This document shows positions 54,820-64,000 of a stretch of 64,000 nucleotides of DNA, one piece after another. Positions within the stretch are counted from its first letter, which is position 1; the number at the start of each line of letters is the position of its first letter. The translations under genes and the position numbers were made by a program. This stretch comes from Massilia arenae. GTDB lineage: Bacteria; Pseudomonadota; Gammaproteobacteria; Burkholderiales; Burkholderiaceae_D. The notes under the pieces are model-generated. The model ran no database searches. It saw nothing but the letters and a program-made list of their open reading frames with translations, and was not told the DNA's origin. Where the stretch lies: contig NZ_VPFD01000007.1 of the NCBI RefSeq assembly GCF_008014745.1, forward strand, positions 62,001-126,000, given 5' to 3'.

Positions 54820-55610
54820 GCGACGAGAAAATCTTCTCGCTCGGTAATCGCTGGTTCACCTGGAGCGTGGGCGCGGTGGTGGGCGTGGCGCTGCTGGGGG
54901 CGATGGTGGCCTTCGTGTGGCTGCCGCGCGCGCATGCGCAGGCGACCCTGGAAAGCCTGTGGGATGCGATCTGCAGCGCGGCCGGCGCGCCGGCCCCGTT
55001 CCAGGGCGCGGCGCTGCCGGGCCCGGGCCAGCGCAATCCCAGCGGCGTGATCGTCAGCGCATACATGATGGGCGCCGCGGGATCGAATTCGGTCGGCAAC
55101 GGCGCCACGCTGGCGATGGCCTGCACCATGTGCCATGGCGCGCGCGGCACCAGCCCCGCCGGCACGCCGCACCTGGCCGGCCAGCCGGCGTCGGGCACCT
55201 ACAAGCAGCTGCGCGACTTCGCTTCCGGCCACCGTCCGAGCGCGATCATGCAGCCGCTGGTGGCGAACCTGAGCGACCAGGACATGCGCGACCTGGCCGT
55301 CTATTACGCCTCGCTCGAACGCGAACGCATCGCCGCCGTCGAACCGTCGGACACCGATACGCCGCGCCTCGTGCGCAACGGCGACCCGATGCGCGCCATC
55401 GGCGCCTGCTCGTCCTGCCACAGTCCACACGCCGAGCGTCCGGCCACGCCGGTACTGGAAGGCTTGTCCGAGGTCTACCTGCCCGAGCAGTTGACGGCGT
55501 TTCGCGACGGCCGGCGCAGCAACGACATCAACCGGCAAATGCGTAATGCGGTGCGGAGCCTGACTGACCAGGAGATCGCGCAACTAAGCCGGTACTACGC
55601 GGGCCGCTAG
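54816..55610 (+). CDS. Membrane-anchored di-heme cytochrome c
   Basis: Cytochrome c of 264 residues with an uncleaved-looking N-terminal helix ([20 protein letters not shown], residues about 14-33) and two heme sites (CTMCHGARG and CSSCHSPHA). ATG 54816 overlaps the subunit I stop. It is probably the direct electron donor to CuA. Its last 83 bp overlap the convergent chemoreceptor gene at 55528. Confidence 0.92.
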   Translation: MSDEKIFSLGNRWFTWSVGAVVGVALLGAMVAFVWLPRAHAQATLESLWDAICSAAGAPAPFQGAALPGPGQRNPSGVIVSAYMMGAAGSNSVGNGATLAMACTMCHGARGTSPAGTPHLAGQPASGTYKQLRDFASGHRPSAIMQPLVANLSDQDMRDLAVYYASLERERIAAVEPSDTDTPRLVRNGDPMRAIGACSSCHSPHAERPATPVLEGLSEVYLPEQLTAFRDGRRSNDINRQMRNAVRSLTDQEIAQLSRYYAGR

Positions 55611-57165
55611 GCTGGTCCGCGCCGACCTTGAACACGCTCACGAGGCGCGCCAGCGTGGCCGCCTGGTCCTCGAGCGAGGAGGCGGCGGCGGCCGCTTCTT
55701 CCACCAGCGCGGCGTTCTGCTGGGTGACGCTATCCATCTGGGTGATGGCTTCATTGACCTGCTCGATGCCGACCGTCTGCTCGGCGCTGGCCGAGGCGAT
55801 CTCGGACATGATGTCGGTGACGCGCGTGATGCCTTCGACGATTTCCTGCATCGTCGTGCCGGCCTGGTCGACCAGGCGACCGCCGGCGTCGACCTTGGCT
55901 ACCGAATCGGTGATCAGGCCACGGATCTCCTTGGCCGCGCCGGCCGAGCGCTGCGCCAGGTTGCGCACTTCGCTTGCCACCACCGCGAAACCGCGCCCCT
56001 GCTCGCCGGCGCGCGCCGCTTCCACTGCGGCGTTGAGCGCCAGGATATTGGTCTGGAAGGCGATGCCGTCGATGACGGCGATGATGTCGCCGATCTTCTT
56101 CGACGACTCATTGATCGAGGCCATGGTCGACACCACCTGCGACACCACTTCGCCGCCATGCGCGGCGATCTGGGAGGCGTTTTTGGCCAGCACATTGGCC
56201 TGGCGCGCATTGTCCGCGTTCTGGCGCACGGTGCTGGTCAGTTCTTCCATCGACGAAGCCGTTTCTTCCAGCGAACTGGCCTGCTCCTCGGTGCGCGACG
56301 ACAGGTCCAGGTTGCCGGTGGCGATCTGCTGCGAGGCCGTGACGATGGTCTCGGTGCCGGCGCGCACCGCGCTGACGGTCTTGAGCAGGCTGTCGTTCAT
56401 GGTCTTGAGGGCAGCGAGAAGCTGGCCGACTTCATCGCGCGAGGCCACGTCGATGCGGGCGGTCAGGTCACCCGCCGCGACCTGGCGCGCCAGCCCCACG
56501 GCGTGACCCAGCGGCACCGTAATGCTGCGGGTGAGCAGCCAGCCAAACAGGGCTCCGATCGCGAGCGCGCTCACGCCGAGCGCCGTCAGGACCTGCCTGG
56601 CCGAGACATTGAGTGCGTCGATATTGGCTTGCGCCTCGGCCGACAGCGACTCTTCATAGGCGACCACTGCCTGCACCGACGCGACGTATTTGTCGACTTC
56701 GGGCATCACCTTGTCGCGGAAGAAGGCGTGGACCTCGGGATCGCCGGCGCCCAGCGCCGCCTTGCGCTTGAAACCCTGGTCGCGCAAGCCGGTGTAGCGG
56801 CTGCGCTGGCTGGCGACGGCGTCCATCAGCGCCTTGCCCTGGGCGGTGTCGATCATCGCCTCGAGCCGCTTCTGCGTGGCGCTGACACCGGCGCTGGTCT
56901 TCTTCATTTCGGCGTCGTAGTGCGCGTCCTCGGCGGGATCGGCGCTGGTGGCCTTGGCGCGGGTGCGCACGGCGTTGCCCTCGATGCCGCGCAACCACTG
57001 CTGGGCAAGGTTGACGCTGAGCGCGGCATCCGCCATCACGGTCTTGGCCTCGGCGATGCGGTTGAGTTGCCATAGCGCGCTGACGAGCATGACGGCCACG
57101 AGGGCGAGGACGGCGGCGAATGCGCCGCCGAGCCGGATTCCAATCTTGAGGTCGCTGATTTTCAT
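55528..57165 (-). CDS. Methyl-accepting chemotaxis protein (copy 1)
   Basis: Transmembrane chemoreceptor of 545 residues. TM1 at about 10-30 ([20 protein letters not shown]), a four-helix-bundle periplasmic sensor to about 190, TM2 ([20 protein letters not shown]), HAMP, then the signalling hairpin with tip [23 protein letters not shown] 57165 with AGGAG upstream. The C-terminal tail ([20 protein letters not shown]) is read from DNA opposite the cytochrome c gene, an 83-bp convergent overlap, so the natural end may have been lost. No CheR-binding pentapeptide is visible. Near-duplicate of the next receptor in the signalling half. Confidence 0.93.
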   Translation of the reverse strand: MKISDLKIGIRLGGAFAAVLALVAVMLVSALWQLNRIAEAKTVMADAALSVNLAQQWLRGIEGNAVRTRAKATSADPAEDAHYDAEMKKTSAGVSATQKRLEAMIDTAQGKALMDAVASQRSRYTGLRDQGFKRKAALGAGDPEVHAFFRDKVMPEVDKYVASVQAVVAYEESLSAEAQANIDALNVSARQVLTALGVSALAIGALFGWLLTRSITVPLGHAVGLARQVAAGDLTARIDVASRDEVGQLLAALKTMNDSLLKTVSAVRAGTETIVTASQQIATGNLDLSSRTEEQASSLEETASSMEELTSTVRQNADNARQANVLAKNASQIAAHGGEVVSQVVSTMASINESSKKIGDIIAVIDGIAFQTNILALNAAVEAARAGEQGRGFAVVASEVRNLAQRSAGAAKEIRGLITDSVAKVDAGGRLVDQAGTTMQEIVEGITRVTDIMSEIASASAEQTVGIEQVNEAITQMDSVTQQNAALVEEAAAAASSLEDQAATLARLVSVFKVGADQPSGPRSTGLVARSPGQSGSAPHYAFAG

Positions 57166-57431
57166 TGTGTCTCCTGTTCGAATGACGAGGTGGCCGGTCA
57201 TCCCACGCGACGTCACGGGTGTGACAATGTGTGAGATTTCATTGCTCTATATCAAGGATAAGCATGGATGGCGGGGTGTGGACTACCGGGAGTACACAAA
57301 TATCCATGCTTGTTGCTGACAGGGAACAGAAAAATAGCGGAACGATATGAGGTGGTAGGCGATTGATATCGTTTGTTTGCGCGGCGACCACACAGCTGGT
57401 GGGCCGCCGCGACAGGTGTGACAGGCCGGGA

Positions 57432-59102
57432 TCAGGCGATCGCGTCTTCTTCCACTTCCACCTGCGAGGTGCGCTCGACGCGGCGAGAGGCAGGCGTGCG
57501 CACGACCAGTGCGCCGCCAGTTGGCGTGCGCCGCGCGCTGCGGACCGCATTCTCATCGCCGACCTTGAACACGCTCACGATCTGCGCCAGCGCGGCTGCC
57601 TGCTCCTGCAGCGAGCCGGCTGCCGCCGCCGCTTCTTCGACCAGCGCGGCATTCTGTTGGGTCACGCTGTCCATCTGGGTGATGGCTTCGTTGACCTGCT
57701 CGATGCCGACGGTCTGCTCGGCGCTGGCCGAGGCGATCTCGGACATGATGTCGGTCACGCGCGTGATGCCATCCACGATTTCCTGCATGGTCGTACCGGC
57801 TTCGTCGACCAGGCGGCCGCCCGCGTCGACCTTGGCCACCGAGTCGGTGATCAGGCCGCGGATTTCCTTGGCCGCGCTGGCCGAGCGCTGCGCCAGGTTG
57901 CGCACTTCGCTCGCCACCACCGCAAAGCCGCGGCCTTGCTCGCCGGCGCGCGCCGCCTCGACGGCGGCGTTGAGCGCCAGGATATTGGTCTGGAACGCGA
58001 TGCCGTCGATGACGGCGATGATGTCGCCGATCTTCTTCGACGACTCGTTGATCGAGGCCATGGTCGACACGACCTGCGACACCACTTCGCCGCCATGCGA
58101 GGCGATCTGGGAAGCGTTCTTGGCCAGCACATTGGCCTGGCGCGCGTTGTCCGCGTTCTGGCGCACGGTCCCGGTCAGTTCTTCCATCGACGAGGCGGTT
58201 TCTTCTAGCGAGCTGGCCTGCTGCTCGGTACGCGACGACAGGTCCAGGTTACCCGAGGCGATTTCCTGCGATGCGGTGACGATGGTCTCGGTGCCGGCGC
58301 GCACCGCGGTGACAGTCTTGAGCAGGTTGTCGTTCATGGTCTTGAGCGCGGCGGTCAAGGTGCCGAGTTCGTCGCGCGAGTCGACGTGGATGTCGGCGGT
58401 CAGGTCGCCTGCCGCCACTTGCTGGGCCAGGCCGACGGCGCGCGCCAGCGGATGGGTGATGCTGCGGGTGAGCAGCCAGCCGAACAGGGCGCCGATGGCG
58501 ATCGCGGCGATGCCGATCAGGGTCAGGGTGCGCTGCACCGAGGTGCTGATGGCGTCGATGCTGGCATTGGCGTCGTCGGCCAGATTTTCCTGGAAGTCGG
58601 CCAGCTTGCCGGCGGCCTCGGTATAGGTGCGCATCTCGGGCATGACCTTGCTGTCGAGGAAGGCCACCAGTTCCGGATTGCCGGCGCCGAGTTCGGTCTT
58701 CATCTTGTAGGCCTGGTTGCGCACCGAGCTGTACTTGGCGCGCTGTTCGACCAGCGCCGCCAGCAGCACCTTGCCTTCGGCGCTGACGATCACTTCTTCG
58801 AAGATTTTCTGCAGCTCACCGGCGCGTTTGCTGATCGGCTTCATGCCCTCTTCGTAGTACTGCTCGTCGGCCGGGTCGGTAGCCCGGATTTTCGCCACCG
58901 TGCTGACGGCATTGGTGATGATGCCGGCACGCATCTCCTGGGCCAGCTTGGCTTTCTCGGTAGCCGACGCCATCTGTTCCTTGGCGGTGGTGATATGGTT
59001 CAGCTGCCAGAGGGCGGTGCCCAGCATGACGACCATCATGGCGAGGATGACGGCAAAGGCGCCGCCGAGGCGAATGCCGATATTGAGATCTTTGATTTTC
59101 AT
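57432..59102 (-). CDS. Methyl-accepting chemotaxis protein (copy 2)
   Basis: Transmembrane chemoreceptor of 556 residues with the same layout as copy 1: TM1 ([20 protein letters not shown]), a periplasmic helix bundle that differs from copy 1, TM2 ([20 protein letters not shown]), HAMP, and a signalling hairpin almost identical to copy 1. The tail ends [15 protein letters not shown] 59102 with GGAA upstream. Tandem duplication with divergence of the sensor half suggests different ligands feeding the same pathway. Confidence 0.94.
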   Translation of the reverse strand: MKIKDLNIGIRLGGAFAVILAMMVVMLGTALWQLNHITTAKEQMASATEKAKLAQEMRAGIITNAVSTVAKIRATDPADEQYYEEGMKPISKRAGELQKIFEEVIVSAEGKVLLAALVEQRAKYSSVRNQAYKMKTELGAGNPELVAFLDSKVMPEMRTYTEAAGKLADFQENLADDANASIDAISTSVQRTLTLIGIAAIAIGALFGWLLTRSITHPLARAVGLAQQVAAGDLTADIHVDSRDELGTLTAALKTMNDNLLKTVTAVRAGTETIVTASQEIASGNLDLSSRTEQQASSLEETASSMEELTGTVRQNADNARQANVLAKNASQIASHGGEVVSQVVSTMASINESSKKIGDIIAVIDGIAFQTNILALNAAVEAARAGEQGRGFAVVASEVRNLAQRSASAAKEIRGLITDSVAKVDAGGRLVDEAGTTMQEIVDGITRVTDIMSEIASASAEQTVGIEQVNEAITQMDSVTQQNAALVEEAAAAAGSLQEQAAALAQIVSVFKVGDENAVRSARRTPTGGALVVRTPASRRVERTSQVEVEEDAIA

Positions 59103-59398
59103 GGTTTCCAGTTCCGAGGACGAGAGAGCCTTGTGACTTGTCAAATCGCAGGATTTAACGTTGGGAGGGCGTTATCTAATCCGGTCAAAAGTACACGTTG
59201 TAGCTAAGCAGGGGAAACCCAAAAGTGTGGTTTATGCTCTCGATGTTGCGAACGGGAAACGAAATAATGTATGGATGTTACTGGTCAATAACACTTACAT
59301 ATTAGAGTTATTTTATATTCAATATAATTTCGGTATAGATTTATATCGCCATCATATATATGGCTACAATCGATTTTTAACAAATTTTCGACATTTGA
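59103..59398. other. 296-bp AT-rich intergenic region upstream of chemoreceptor 2
   Basis: Between chemoreceptor 2 and the dipeptidase gene, both on the minus strand, so it should hold the receptor promoter. It is strikingly AT-rich from 59260 to 59400. I could not identify a convincing sigma-28 promoter or a terminator. No gene-like open frame was accepted. Confidence 0.5.
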
Positions 59399-60604
59399 TT
59401 ACAGCGAGGCGCCTTTTTCAGCGGTCTCCAGCACCCGCAACAGATTGCCGCTCCACAGCTTCGCCAGATCGGCATCCGACATGCCATCGGCTTTCAGGCG
59501 CTCGGTAATGCGCGGCAGGTGCGCCACATTGTCCAGTCCCGCAAGGCCTCCGCCGCCGTCGAAGTCGGCGCCCATGCACACGTGATCGATGCCGGCCACC
59601 GCGATCAGGTGCTTGAGCGAGGCGATGTATTGTTCGAAGCTGGTCTGCCACAACGGTTCGACCGCATCGAGCGCCAGCCACTCGCGGCTCAACGCGGCTT
59701 GTTCGGCCGGCGCCAGGGTGCCGATGTGTTCGAGCCGGTCGAACAGCGCCGCGCGCTGGGGCCCCATTTTCAGTTCGCTGAGATAAATCGTGGAGGCGCA
59801 GATCGCGCCGCCGCCTGCCGCGATTTTGCGAATGCGCGCGTCGTCGATATTACGCGGGTGATCGTAGCTGGTGCGCGAGTTCGAGTGCGACAGCAGCAGC
59901 GGCGAGGCGGACAAGGCCAGCATCTGGTCGACCGTGGCGTCCGAGGCATGGCTGGCGTCGATCACCATGCCCAGCCGGTTCATCTCGCGCACCCAGTCAC
60001 GCCCCAGCGGCGACAGGCCGTTCCACGTGGGCTTGTCGGTCGACGAATCGGCGAACTGGTTGTTCTTGCTGTGGACGATGCCGACCAGGCGCACGCCCTG
60101 GCGCTGGAAGTCCGCCAGCGCCGCCATCGCCGCGGCGCCGTCGCCCAGTGGATAGCTGTTCTCGATGCTCTTGAACGCCACCAGCTTGCCGACGGCGTCG
60201 AGGCGACGCGCCTCGGCAGCCGTGGTGACGACGCCGATGCGGTCGGCATGGCGCGCCAGCGTCGTGTCGATCAGCTGCGAGCGCGCCAGCGCGTGGGCGC
60301 GCGCCGCCGCATAGCCCTCGGACGTCAACGGCCCCTGGTCGGTGAAGATGGCGAAGAAGCCGCCATCGAGGCTGCCCTCGCGCATGCGTCCCAGGTCGAC
60401 CTGGGCCACTTCCACGGCGGGATCGTGGCGCTCGCCAAAGTCCCAGCCCGCGCGGCCGAAGTGCACCGGGGTGTCGAGGTGTGCGTCGAGCGTGAGCAGG
60501 CGGCGATGGGTGTCGTCGACCTGCGGCGCGCCGCCGGATGCGGCGCAGCCGGCGAGCGCGAACAGGGAGGTGAGGGCGAGGCTGGCAGTCGTGGTCTTTT
60601 TCAT
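59399..60604 (-). CDS. Membrane dipeptidase (M19 family) lipoprotein
   Basis: Zinc dipeptidase of 401 residues, lipid-anchored (LFALAGCAASGG, Cys20). Metal and substrate residues match the renal-dipeptidase family: TLDAHLDTP, Glu in FKSIENSYPLG, DASHASDATV, LSHSNSRTSYDHPRN and GADFDG. The family cleaves dipeptides, often with a D-residue at the C-terminus. The ATG overlaps the serine hydrolase stop by 4 bp; last gene of a four-gene operon with a TonB receptor. Confidence 0.93.
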   Translation of the reverse strand: MKKTTTASLALTSLFALAGCAASGGAPQVDDTHRRLLTLDAHLDTPVHFGRAGWDFGERHDPAVEVAQVDLGRMREGSLDGGFFAIFTDQGPLTSEGYAAARAHALARSQLIDTTLARHADRIGVVTTAAEARRLDAVGKLVAFKSIENSYPLGDGAAAMAALADFQRQGVRLVGIVHSKNNQFADSSTDKPTWNGLSPLGRDWVREMNRLGMVIDASHASDATVDQMLALSASPLLLSHSNSRTSYDHPRNIDDARIRKIAAGGGAICASTIYLSELKMGPQRAALFDRLEHIGTLAPAEQAALSREWLALDAVEPLWQTSFEQYIASLKHLIAVAGIDHVCMGADFDGGGGLAGLDNVAHLPRITERLKADGMSDADLAKLWSGNLLRVLETAEKGASL

Positions 60605-62169
60605 TCGGTCGTCTTGATCGGGGTGAAGTTCAGGTCCGCATAATCCCAGCTGAAATCGGCGATCGGCGACACCGGCGCCAGCTTGATGCCGCCCACCTTG
60701 CCGTCCTTGTCGAAAGCGAAGCTGAGGTAGGCCGGTTCCAGCGCCTGATCGTCGAAGCGGGTGATCCAGGTATCGTACTGCCAGTGCTCGAGCCGGCCCG
60801 CCATGCGCTGGGTCGAGGTGAAGTCGACCCGCAAGCCCTTCTTGTCCTGGGTGATGGCGAGCTTGCCGTACCAGGGATCGGCATAGGTGCCCACCAGGCT
60901 CGCCGGTGGCAGCGACGGCGTCGATTTCACCGGCTTGGCCTGCTTGGCTTTCACGAGCTCGAGCCCCTGCTTGACCTTCTTCGCCTTGTAGGCCTGGAAG
61001 GTCGCCGGCCAGTCGGCCTGTGGCTTACCCAGGTAGTGGTCGGCCAGCTCGTACATCAGGCCGCGCACCAGTTCTCCATCCTCGCTGTTGATGGCGATGG
61101 CGAAGCCCACGTTCTGCTCGGGCAGCAGTACCACGGCGGTGCCGAAGCCGAACACCGCGCCGCCGTGCCAGATCATGCGCGCGCCGCGATAGTCCATCAG
61201 GTCCCAGCCCAGGCCATAACTCGACAGCTTCGATTCGATCAACTTGAGCTCGGGCGGCATGGGCCCGGTGGGCATCGGCATCGATGGCGTCCACATCTGC
61301 TCGTGGGTCGCGGCGCTGAACACGCGCTTGCCTTCGGGCGTGGCGCCGGCGCCGAGCAGCGTGTGCAGCCAGCGCGCCAGGTCGTTGGCGCTGCTGGCGA
61401 TGCCGCCGGCCGGGGCCGCGTTGCGTCCCAGGTCGTCGCGCTCGTCGAGCCGCACCTGGTCGCCGGCGCCGCGCAGGCCGCCATTCATCCTGGCGTGTGG
61501 ATAGGCGCGGTTCGCGGTCGCGAAATTGTCTTCGTTGTGGGTGGTCGACACCGTCATGCCGGCCGGACGCAGCACGTGCTCGCGGGTGTACTCTTCCCAG
61601 GTCTTGCCGCTGACCTGCTCGATCAGCTGGCCGGCCACCACATACATCAGGTTCGAATAGGCATAGGTGCTGCGAAAGCTCGTCGCCGGTTCCAGGAACC
61701 GCACGCGGTGCACGGTCTCGGCGCGCGAGAGCTTGCTGCGCGGGACGAACAGCAGGTCGCCGGCCCCGTAGCCAAGGCCGCTGCGGTGGGTCAGCAGGTC
61801 GCGGATCGTGATCTCGCGCGTCACCCACGGGTCGTACATCTGGAAGCCCGGCAGGTGCTCGGTCACCTTGTCGTCCCACTTGATTTTTCCATCGTCGACC
61901 AGCGTAGCCAGCGCCGCCACCGTGATCGCCTTGCCGGTGGACCCGGTCGGGAACAGGGTATCGCCATCGACCGCCGCCGGCGCGCCCAGCTGGCGCACGC
62001 CGAAGCCGCGCGCCAAGGTGGTCTTGCCGTCTTCGACGATGGCGATCGCCAGGCCCGGTACGCCGATGCGCTGGCGCAGCGTCTCGGCGCGGGCTTCGAA
62101 GTCAAGCGGCGGCGCCGCCAGCGCGGGTGCGCAGGCGAGGGCAAGCAGCAGGGAAAGCGTGGACTTCAT
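60601..62169 (-). CDS. Serine hydrolase, beta-lactamase class C/D-aminopeptidase-like
   Basis: Exported penicillin-binding-protein-like hydrolase of 522 residues. Signal peptide MKSTLSLLLALACAPALAA. Catalytic motifs: SxxK in PTGSTGKAIT, YxN in YAYSNLMYV, and HGG in IWHGGAVFG. A C-terminal beta-domain follows (from about residue 420, TYADPWYGKLAITQDKKGLR). ATG 62169 overlaps the DgcN-like stop. The context suggests a D-amino-acid esterase or aminopeptidase instead of an antibiotic-resistance enzyme. Confidence 0.9.
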   Translation of the reverse strand: MKSTLSLLLALACAPALAAPPLDFEARAETLRQRIGVPGLAIAIVEDGKTTLARGFGVRQLGAPAAVDGDTLFPTGSTGKAITVAALATLVDDGKIKWDDKVTEHLPGFQMYDPWVTREITIRDLLTHRSGLGYGAGDLLFVPRSKLSRAETVHRVRFLEPATSFRSTYAYSNLMYVVAGQLIEQVSGKTWEEYTREHVLRPAGMTVSTTHNEDNFATANRAYPHARMNGGLRGAGDQVRLDERDDLGRNAAPAGGIASSANDLARWLHTLLGAGATPEGKRVFSAATHEQMWTPSMPMPTGPMPPELKLIESKLSSYGLGWDLMDYRGARMIWHGGAVFGFGTAVVLLPEQNVGFAIAINSEDGELVRGLMYELADHYLGKPQADWPATFQAYKAKKVKQGLELVKAKQAKPVKSTPSLPPASLVGTYADPWYGKLAITQDKKGLRVDFTSTQRMAGRLEHWQYDTWITRFDDQALEPAYLSFAFDKDGKVGGIKLAPVSPIADFSWDYADLNFTPIKTTE

Positions 62170-63197
62170 GGTGTCTCCTGGCAGGCGTCGAGCAGGCGTT
62201 CGAAGGCGGGGCCGCCGCGCATCGGATCGGCAACAGGATACGGCAAGCGCGCGGCATAGGCGGCAATTTCGGCCTCGGCCGCCTGTGCATCCATGCCGCC
62301 GGTGTTCAGGGCCACGCCGACGCAACGGATCGCAGTATTGGTCACCCGGCCCAGCGCGATGGTCTGCTCGATCACGGTCTCGATCGACGGCAGCGGCGAT
62401 GCGGGATAGCCGAGCAGGTGGTCGCGCCGCGGATCGTGGCAGACCACGAACATATCGGGCTGGCTGCCGTGCAAGAGGCCCAGCGAGACGCCGGCGAAGG
62501 CAGGATGGAACAGCGAGCCCTGGCCCTCGATCACGTCGACGTGGCCGGGCGCCGCGGCGGGGCTGAGAATCTCGGCGGCGCCGGCCACGAAGTCCGAAAC
62601 GACGGCGTCGATCGGCATGCCGCTGCCGGCGATCATGATGCCGGTCTGGCCGGTGGCGCGGAAACTCACGTCGGCGCCGCGCGCGGCCAGGCCGCGGCTG
62701 AGCGCCAGCGCCGTGTACTTCTTGCCCAGCGCGCAGTCGGTGCCGACCGTCAGGATGCGGCGCCCGCTGCGCGGCAGGCCGGTGGCGATCGGGATGTCGG
62801 CCGGTGGCGTGCGCACGTCGACCAGGCGCCGGCCGCTGCGCGCGGCGGCTTCACGCAGGGCGGGCAGGGCGTCGAGGCGCACATGCATGCCGGAGACGAC
62901 GTCCAGGCCGGCGTCGAGCGCGGAGGCGAGGGCCGGTACCCAGGCGTCAGGGATGCCGCCGCCGGGCGCCGCCACGCCGATCACCAGCGCGCTCGCCCCT
63001 TGCGCCGCCGCCTGTTCGCAAGTGAGCTGCGGCAGGCCGGCCGAGACGGTGGCTTGCGGCAGGCGCAGCTCGCCGACGCAGCGCTCGCCGGCCCAGTCGC
63101 GCAGGCCGAAGGCGGTCTTGGCGAAGCCCGGTTCGGTGACGTCGCCGAGGAACAGCAGGCAGCGGCCGACGGCGCGGTTTTCCAGTGCTGAAGGCAT
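62166..63197 (-). CDS. DUF1611/DgcN-like N-acetyltransferase family protein
   Basis: Cytosolic protein of 343 residues of the DUF1611 family. DgcN, a characterised member, takes part in D-glutamate breakdown by N-acetylation. The P-loop-like GTDCALGKKYTALALSRGL, then FRATGQTGIMIAGSGMPIDA, and HVDVIEGQGSLFHPAFAGV are the conserved core. The partner epimerase/racemase DgcA is not seen within the window. ATG 63197 overlaps the TonB receptor stop by 4 bp. Confidence 0.85.
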   Translation of the reverse strand: MPSALENRAVGRCLLFLGDVTEPGFAKTAFGLRDWAGERCVGELRLPQATVSAGLPQLTCEQAAAQGASALVIGVAAPGGGIPDAWVPALASALDAGLDVVSGMHVRLDALPALREAAARSGRRLVDVRTPPADIPIATGLPRSGRRILTVGTDCALGKKYTALALSRGLAARGADVSFRATGQTGIMIAGSGMPIDAVVSDFVAGAAEILSPAAAPGHVDVIEGQGSLFHPAFAGVSLGLLHGSQPDMFVVCHDPRRDHLLGYPASPLPSIETVIEQTIALGRVTNTAIRCVGVALNTGGMDAQAAEAEIAAYAARLPYPVADPMRGGPAFERLLDACQETP

Positions 63198-64000
63198 CAA
63201 TACTCCCGGGTCAGGGTGAAGCCGACGGTGCGCGGCGCGATCACGCCGGTGCCGAGGGCGCCGTTTGGATAGGCGAACATCCCGTTCGGCATGAGCTCGG
63301 CCGTCGAGAGCTTGCCATCGCTATTGCCCAGGTTCTTGCCGAATACCTCGACGGTCCAGTTGCCCAGTTCAAGTCCGGCGTAGGCGTCGACCACGTTGTA
63401 CGATGGGATCTCGCGCTGGCGGCCGTTGGCCGCGCGGTAGGCGGGGTCGAAGCTGGCGTGTTGTCCGGCCATGCGGCGTACCGAGGCGCCGGCGAAGGCC
63501 GGGGTGGTGTCGCCGATGGTCCAGCGGTAGTCGGCCAGCAGCGACGCCGTGTACTTTGGCGAGAACGGCAGACGGTCGCCCTTGTAGCCGCCGACCAGTT
63601 CCAGGTCGGTGTCGTCGTCCAGGCGCGCCTTGTTCCAGGCGCCGTTGGCCGACAGGCGCAGGCCCTGCAGCGGACGCCAGCCGGCGCTGATCTCGACCCC
63701 GTCGGCGGTCGCGCCGGCGCCATTGGCGTTGATGCCGAAGCCGTTCACGTTCGCCAGCAGCTGGATGTCCTTCCACTTGATGTGGAAGGCCGACAGGTCG
63801 AGCGACCAGCGGCCGTCGTCGCTCTGGGTCTTGAGGCCGGCCTCGTAGCTCATCACGCTGTCCGACTCGTAGCTGGTCGGCGTGCCGGGTGGGGCGTTCG
63901 GGGGCAGCACGTTCGGCCCGCCGGGACGGAATCCCTTGGCGGCGCGCGCGTACACGGCGGTGCGTTCGCTGAACTTGCGCTTGAGCGAGACGGCATAGGT
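63197..64000 (-). CDS. TonB-dependent receptor (C-terminal part)
   Basis: Last 267 residues of an outer-membrane barrel receptor; the gene runs off the right edge. Typical barrel segments are visible (YARAAKGFRPGGPN, YEAGLKTQSDDGRWSLDLSA, GLELGNWTVEVFGKNLGNS), and the end GFTLTREY has the aromatic C-terminus of outer-membrane proteins. It heads the overlapping DgcN-like/serine hydrolase/dipeptidase operon, so it probably imports the compound they degrade. Confidence 0.9.
   Translation of the reverse strand, partial: TYAVSLKRKFSERTAVYARAAKGFRPGGPNVLPPNAPPGTPTSYESDSVMSYEAGLKTQSDDGRWSLDLSAFHIKWKDIQLLANVNGFGINANGAGATADGVEISAGWRPLQGLRLSANGAWNKARLDDDTDLELVGGYKGDRLPFSPKYTASLLADYRWTIGDTTPAFAGASVRRMAGQHASFDPAYRAANGRQREIPSYNVVDAYAGLELGNWTVEVFGKNLGNSDGKLSTAELMPNGMFAYPNGALGTGVIAPRTVGFTLTREY

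Noticed and set aside
57166..57431. Sigma-28 type promoter upstream of chemoreceptor 1
   Set aside because: No TAAA-N15-GCCGATAA-like sequence could be found in either receptor upstream region.

Overview
This 64-kb window is a high-GC chromosomal segment that looks like a Massilia-type member of the Oxalobacteraceae (Betaproteobacteria). The grounds are the block gmk-rpoZ-spoT / yicC / rph-rdgB-hemW, the HexR-linked Entner-Doudoroff genes, the AcrAB-OprM style pump, the many chemoreceptors and the codon use. The species cannot be fixed from the sequence alone. I saw no rRNA, tRNA, CRISPR array, prophage or insertion sequence.

Layout. 1-7445: housekeeping block. On the minus strand lie spoT (cut by the window edge), rpoZ, gmk and yicC. 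On the plus strand lie a Ser/Thr kinase with its PP2C phosphatase, rph, rdgB and hemW. 7449-13561: minus-strand genes, namely a degenerate M28 peptidase-like protein and an iron-uptake operon fecI-fecR-fecA-PepSY behind a Fur-box-like palindrome. The fecI sigma gene carries an in-frame TAG. 13689-19860: a type VI secretion module (VgrG, lipase effector, Tli4-like immunity protein, PAAR tip). Its middle genes are clearly more AT-rich than their surroundings, and no core T6SS genes are present. 19918-26610: an RND efflux operon with a divergent TetR regulator and an AcrR-type operator. 26809-33507: transaldolase, free-Met-sulfoxide reductase, a hypothetical protein, an S41 peptidase, hexR and zwf. 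33694-37184: a histidine kinase/receiver pair and a cytosolic chemoreceptor with a C-terminal sensor-like domain. 37304-42573: catalase-like protein with cytochrome b561, a PHB-depolymerase-family esterase behind a 31-bp palindrome, and a large DUF4214 lipoprotein. 42893-48244: an SMP-30 lactonase and pgi diverging from edd-eda. 48512-50170: small membrane proteins, a zinc metallopeptidase and an XRE regulator. 50361-55610: a ba3-type cytochrome oxidase operon with three multihaem c cytochromes and a 57-residue membrane subunit. 55528-59102: two near-duplicate chemoreceptors. 59399-64000: dipeptidase, serine hydrolase, DgcN-like protein and a TonB receptor in one overlapping operon.

How the parts fit. 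The carbon-metabolism genes form a dispersed regulon. Copies of one 14-bp motif (GTAAATTTACTACA and close variants) sit twice upstream of zwf-hexR, once upstream of pgi and once upstream of edd, which matches the expected HexR operator. The last operon looks like import and breakdown of peptides or D-amino-acid compounds. A family of REP-like palindromes lies in two intergenic gaps, and one copy is translated in frame inside the signal-peptide region of a cytochrome c gene.
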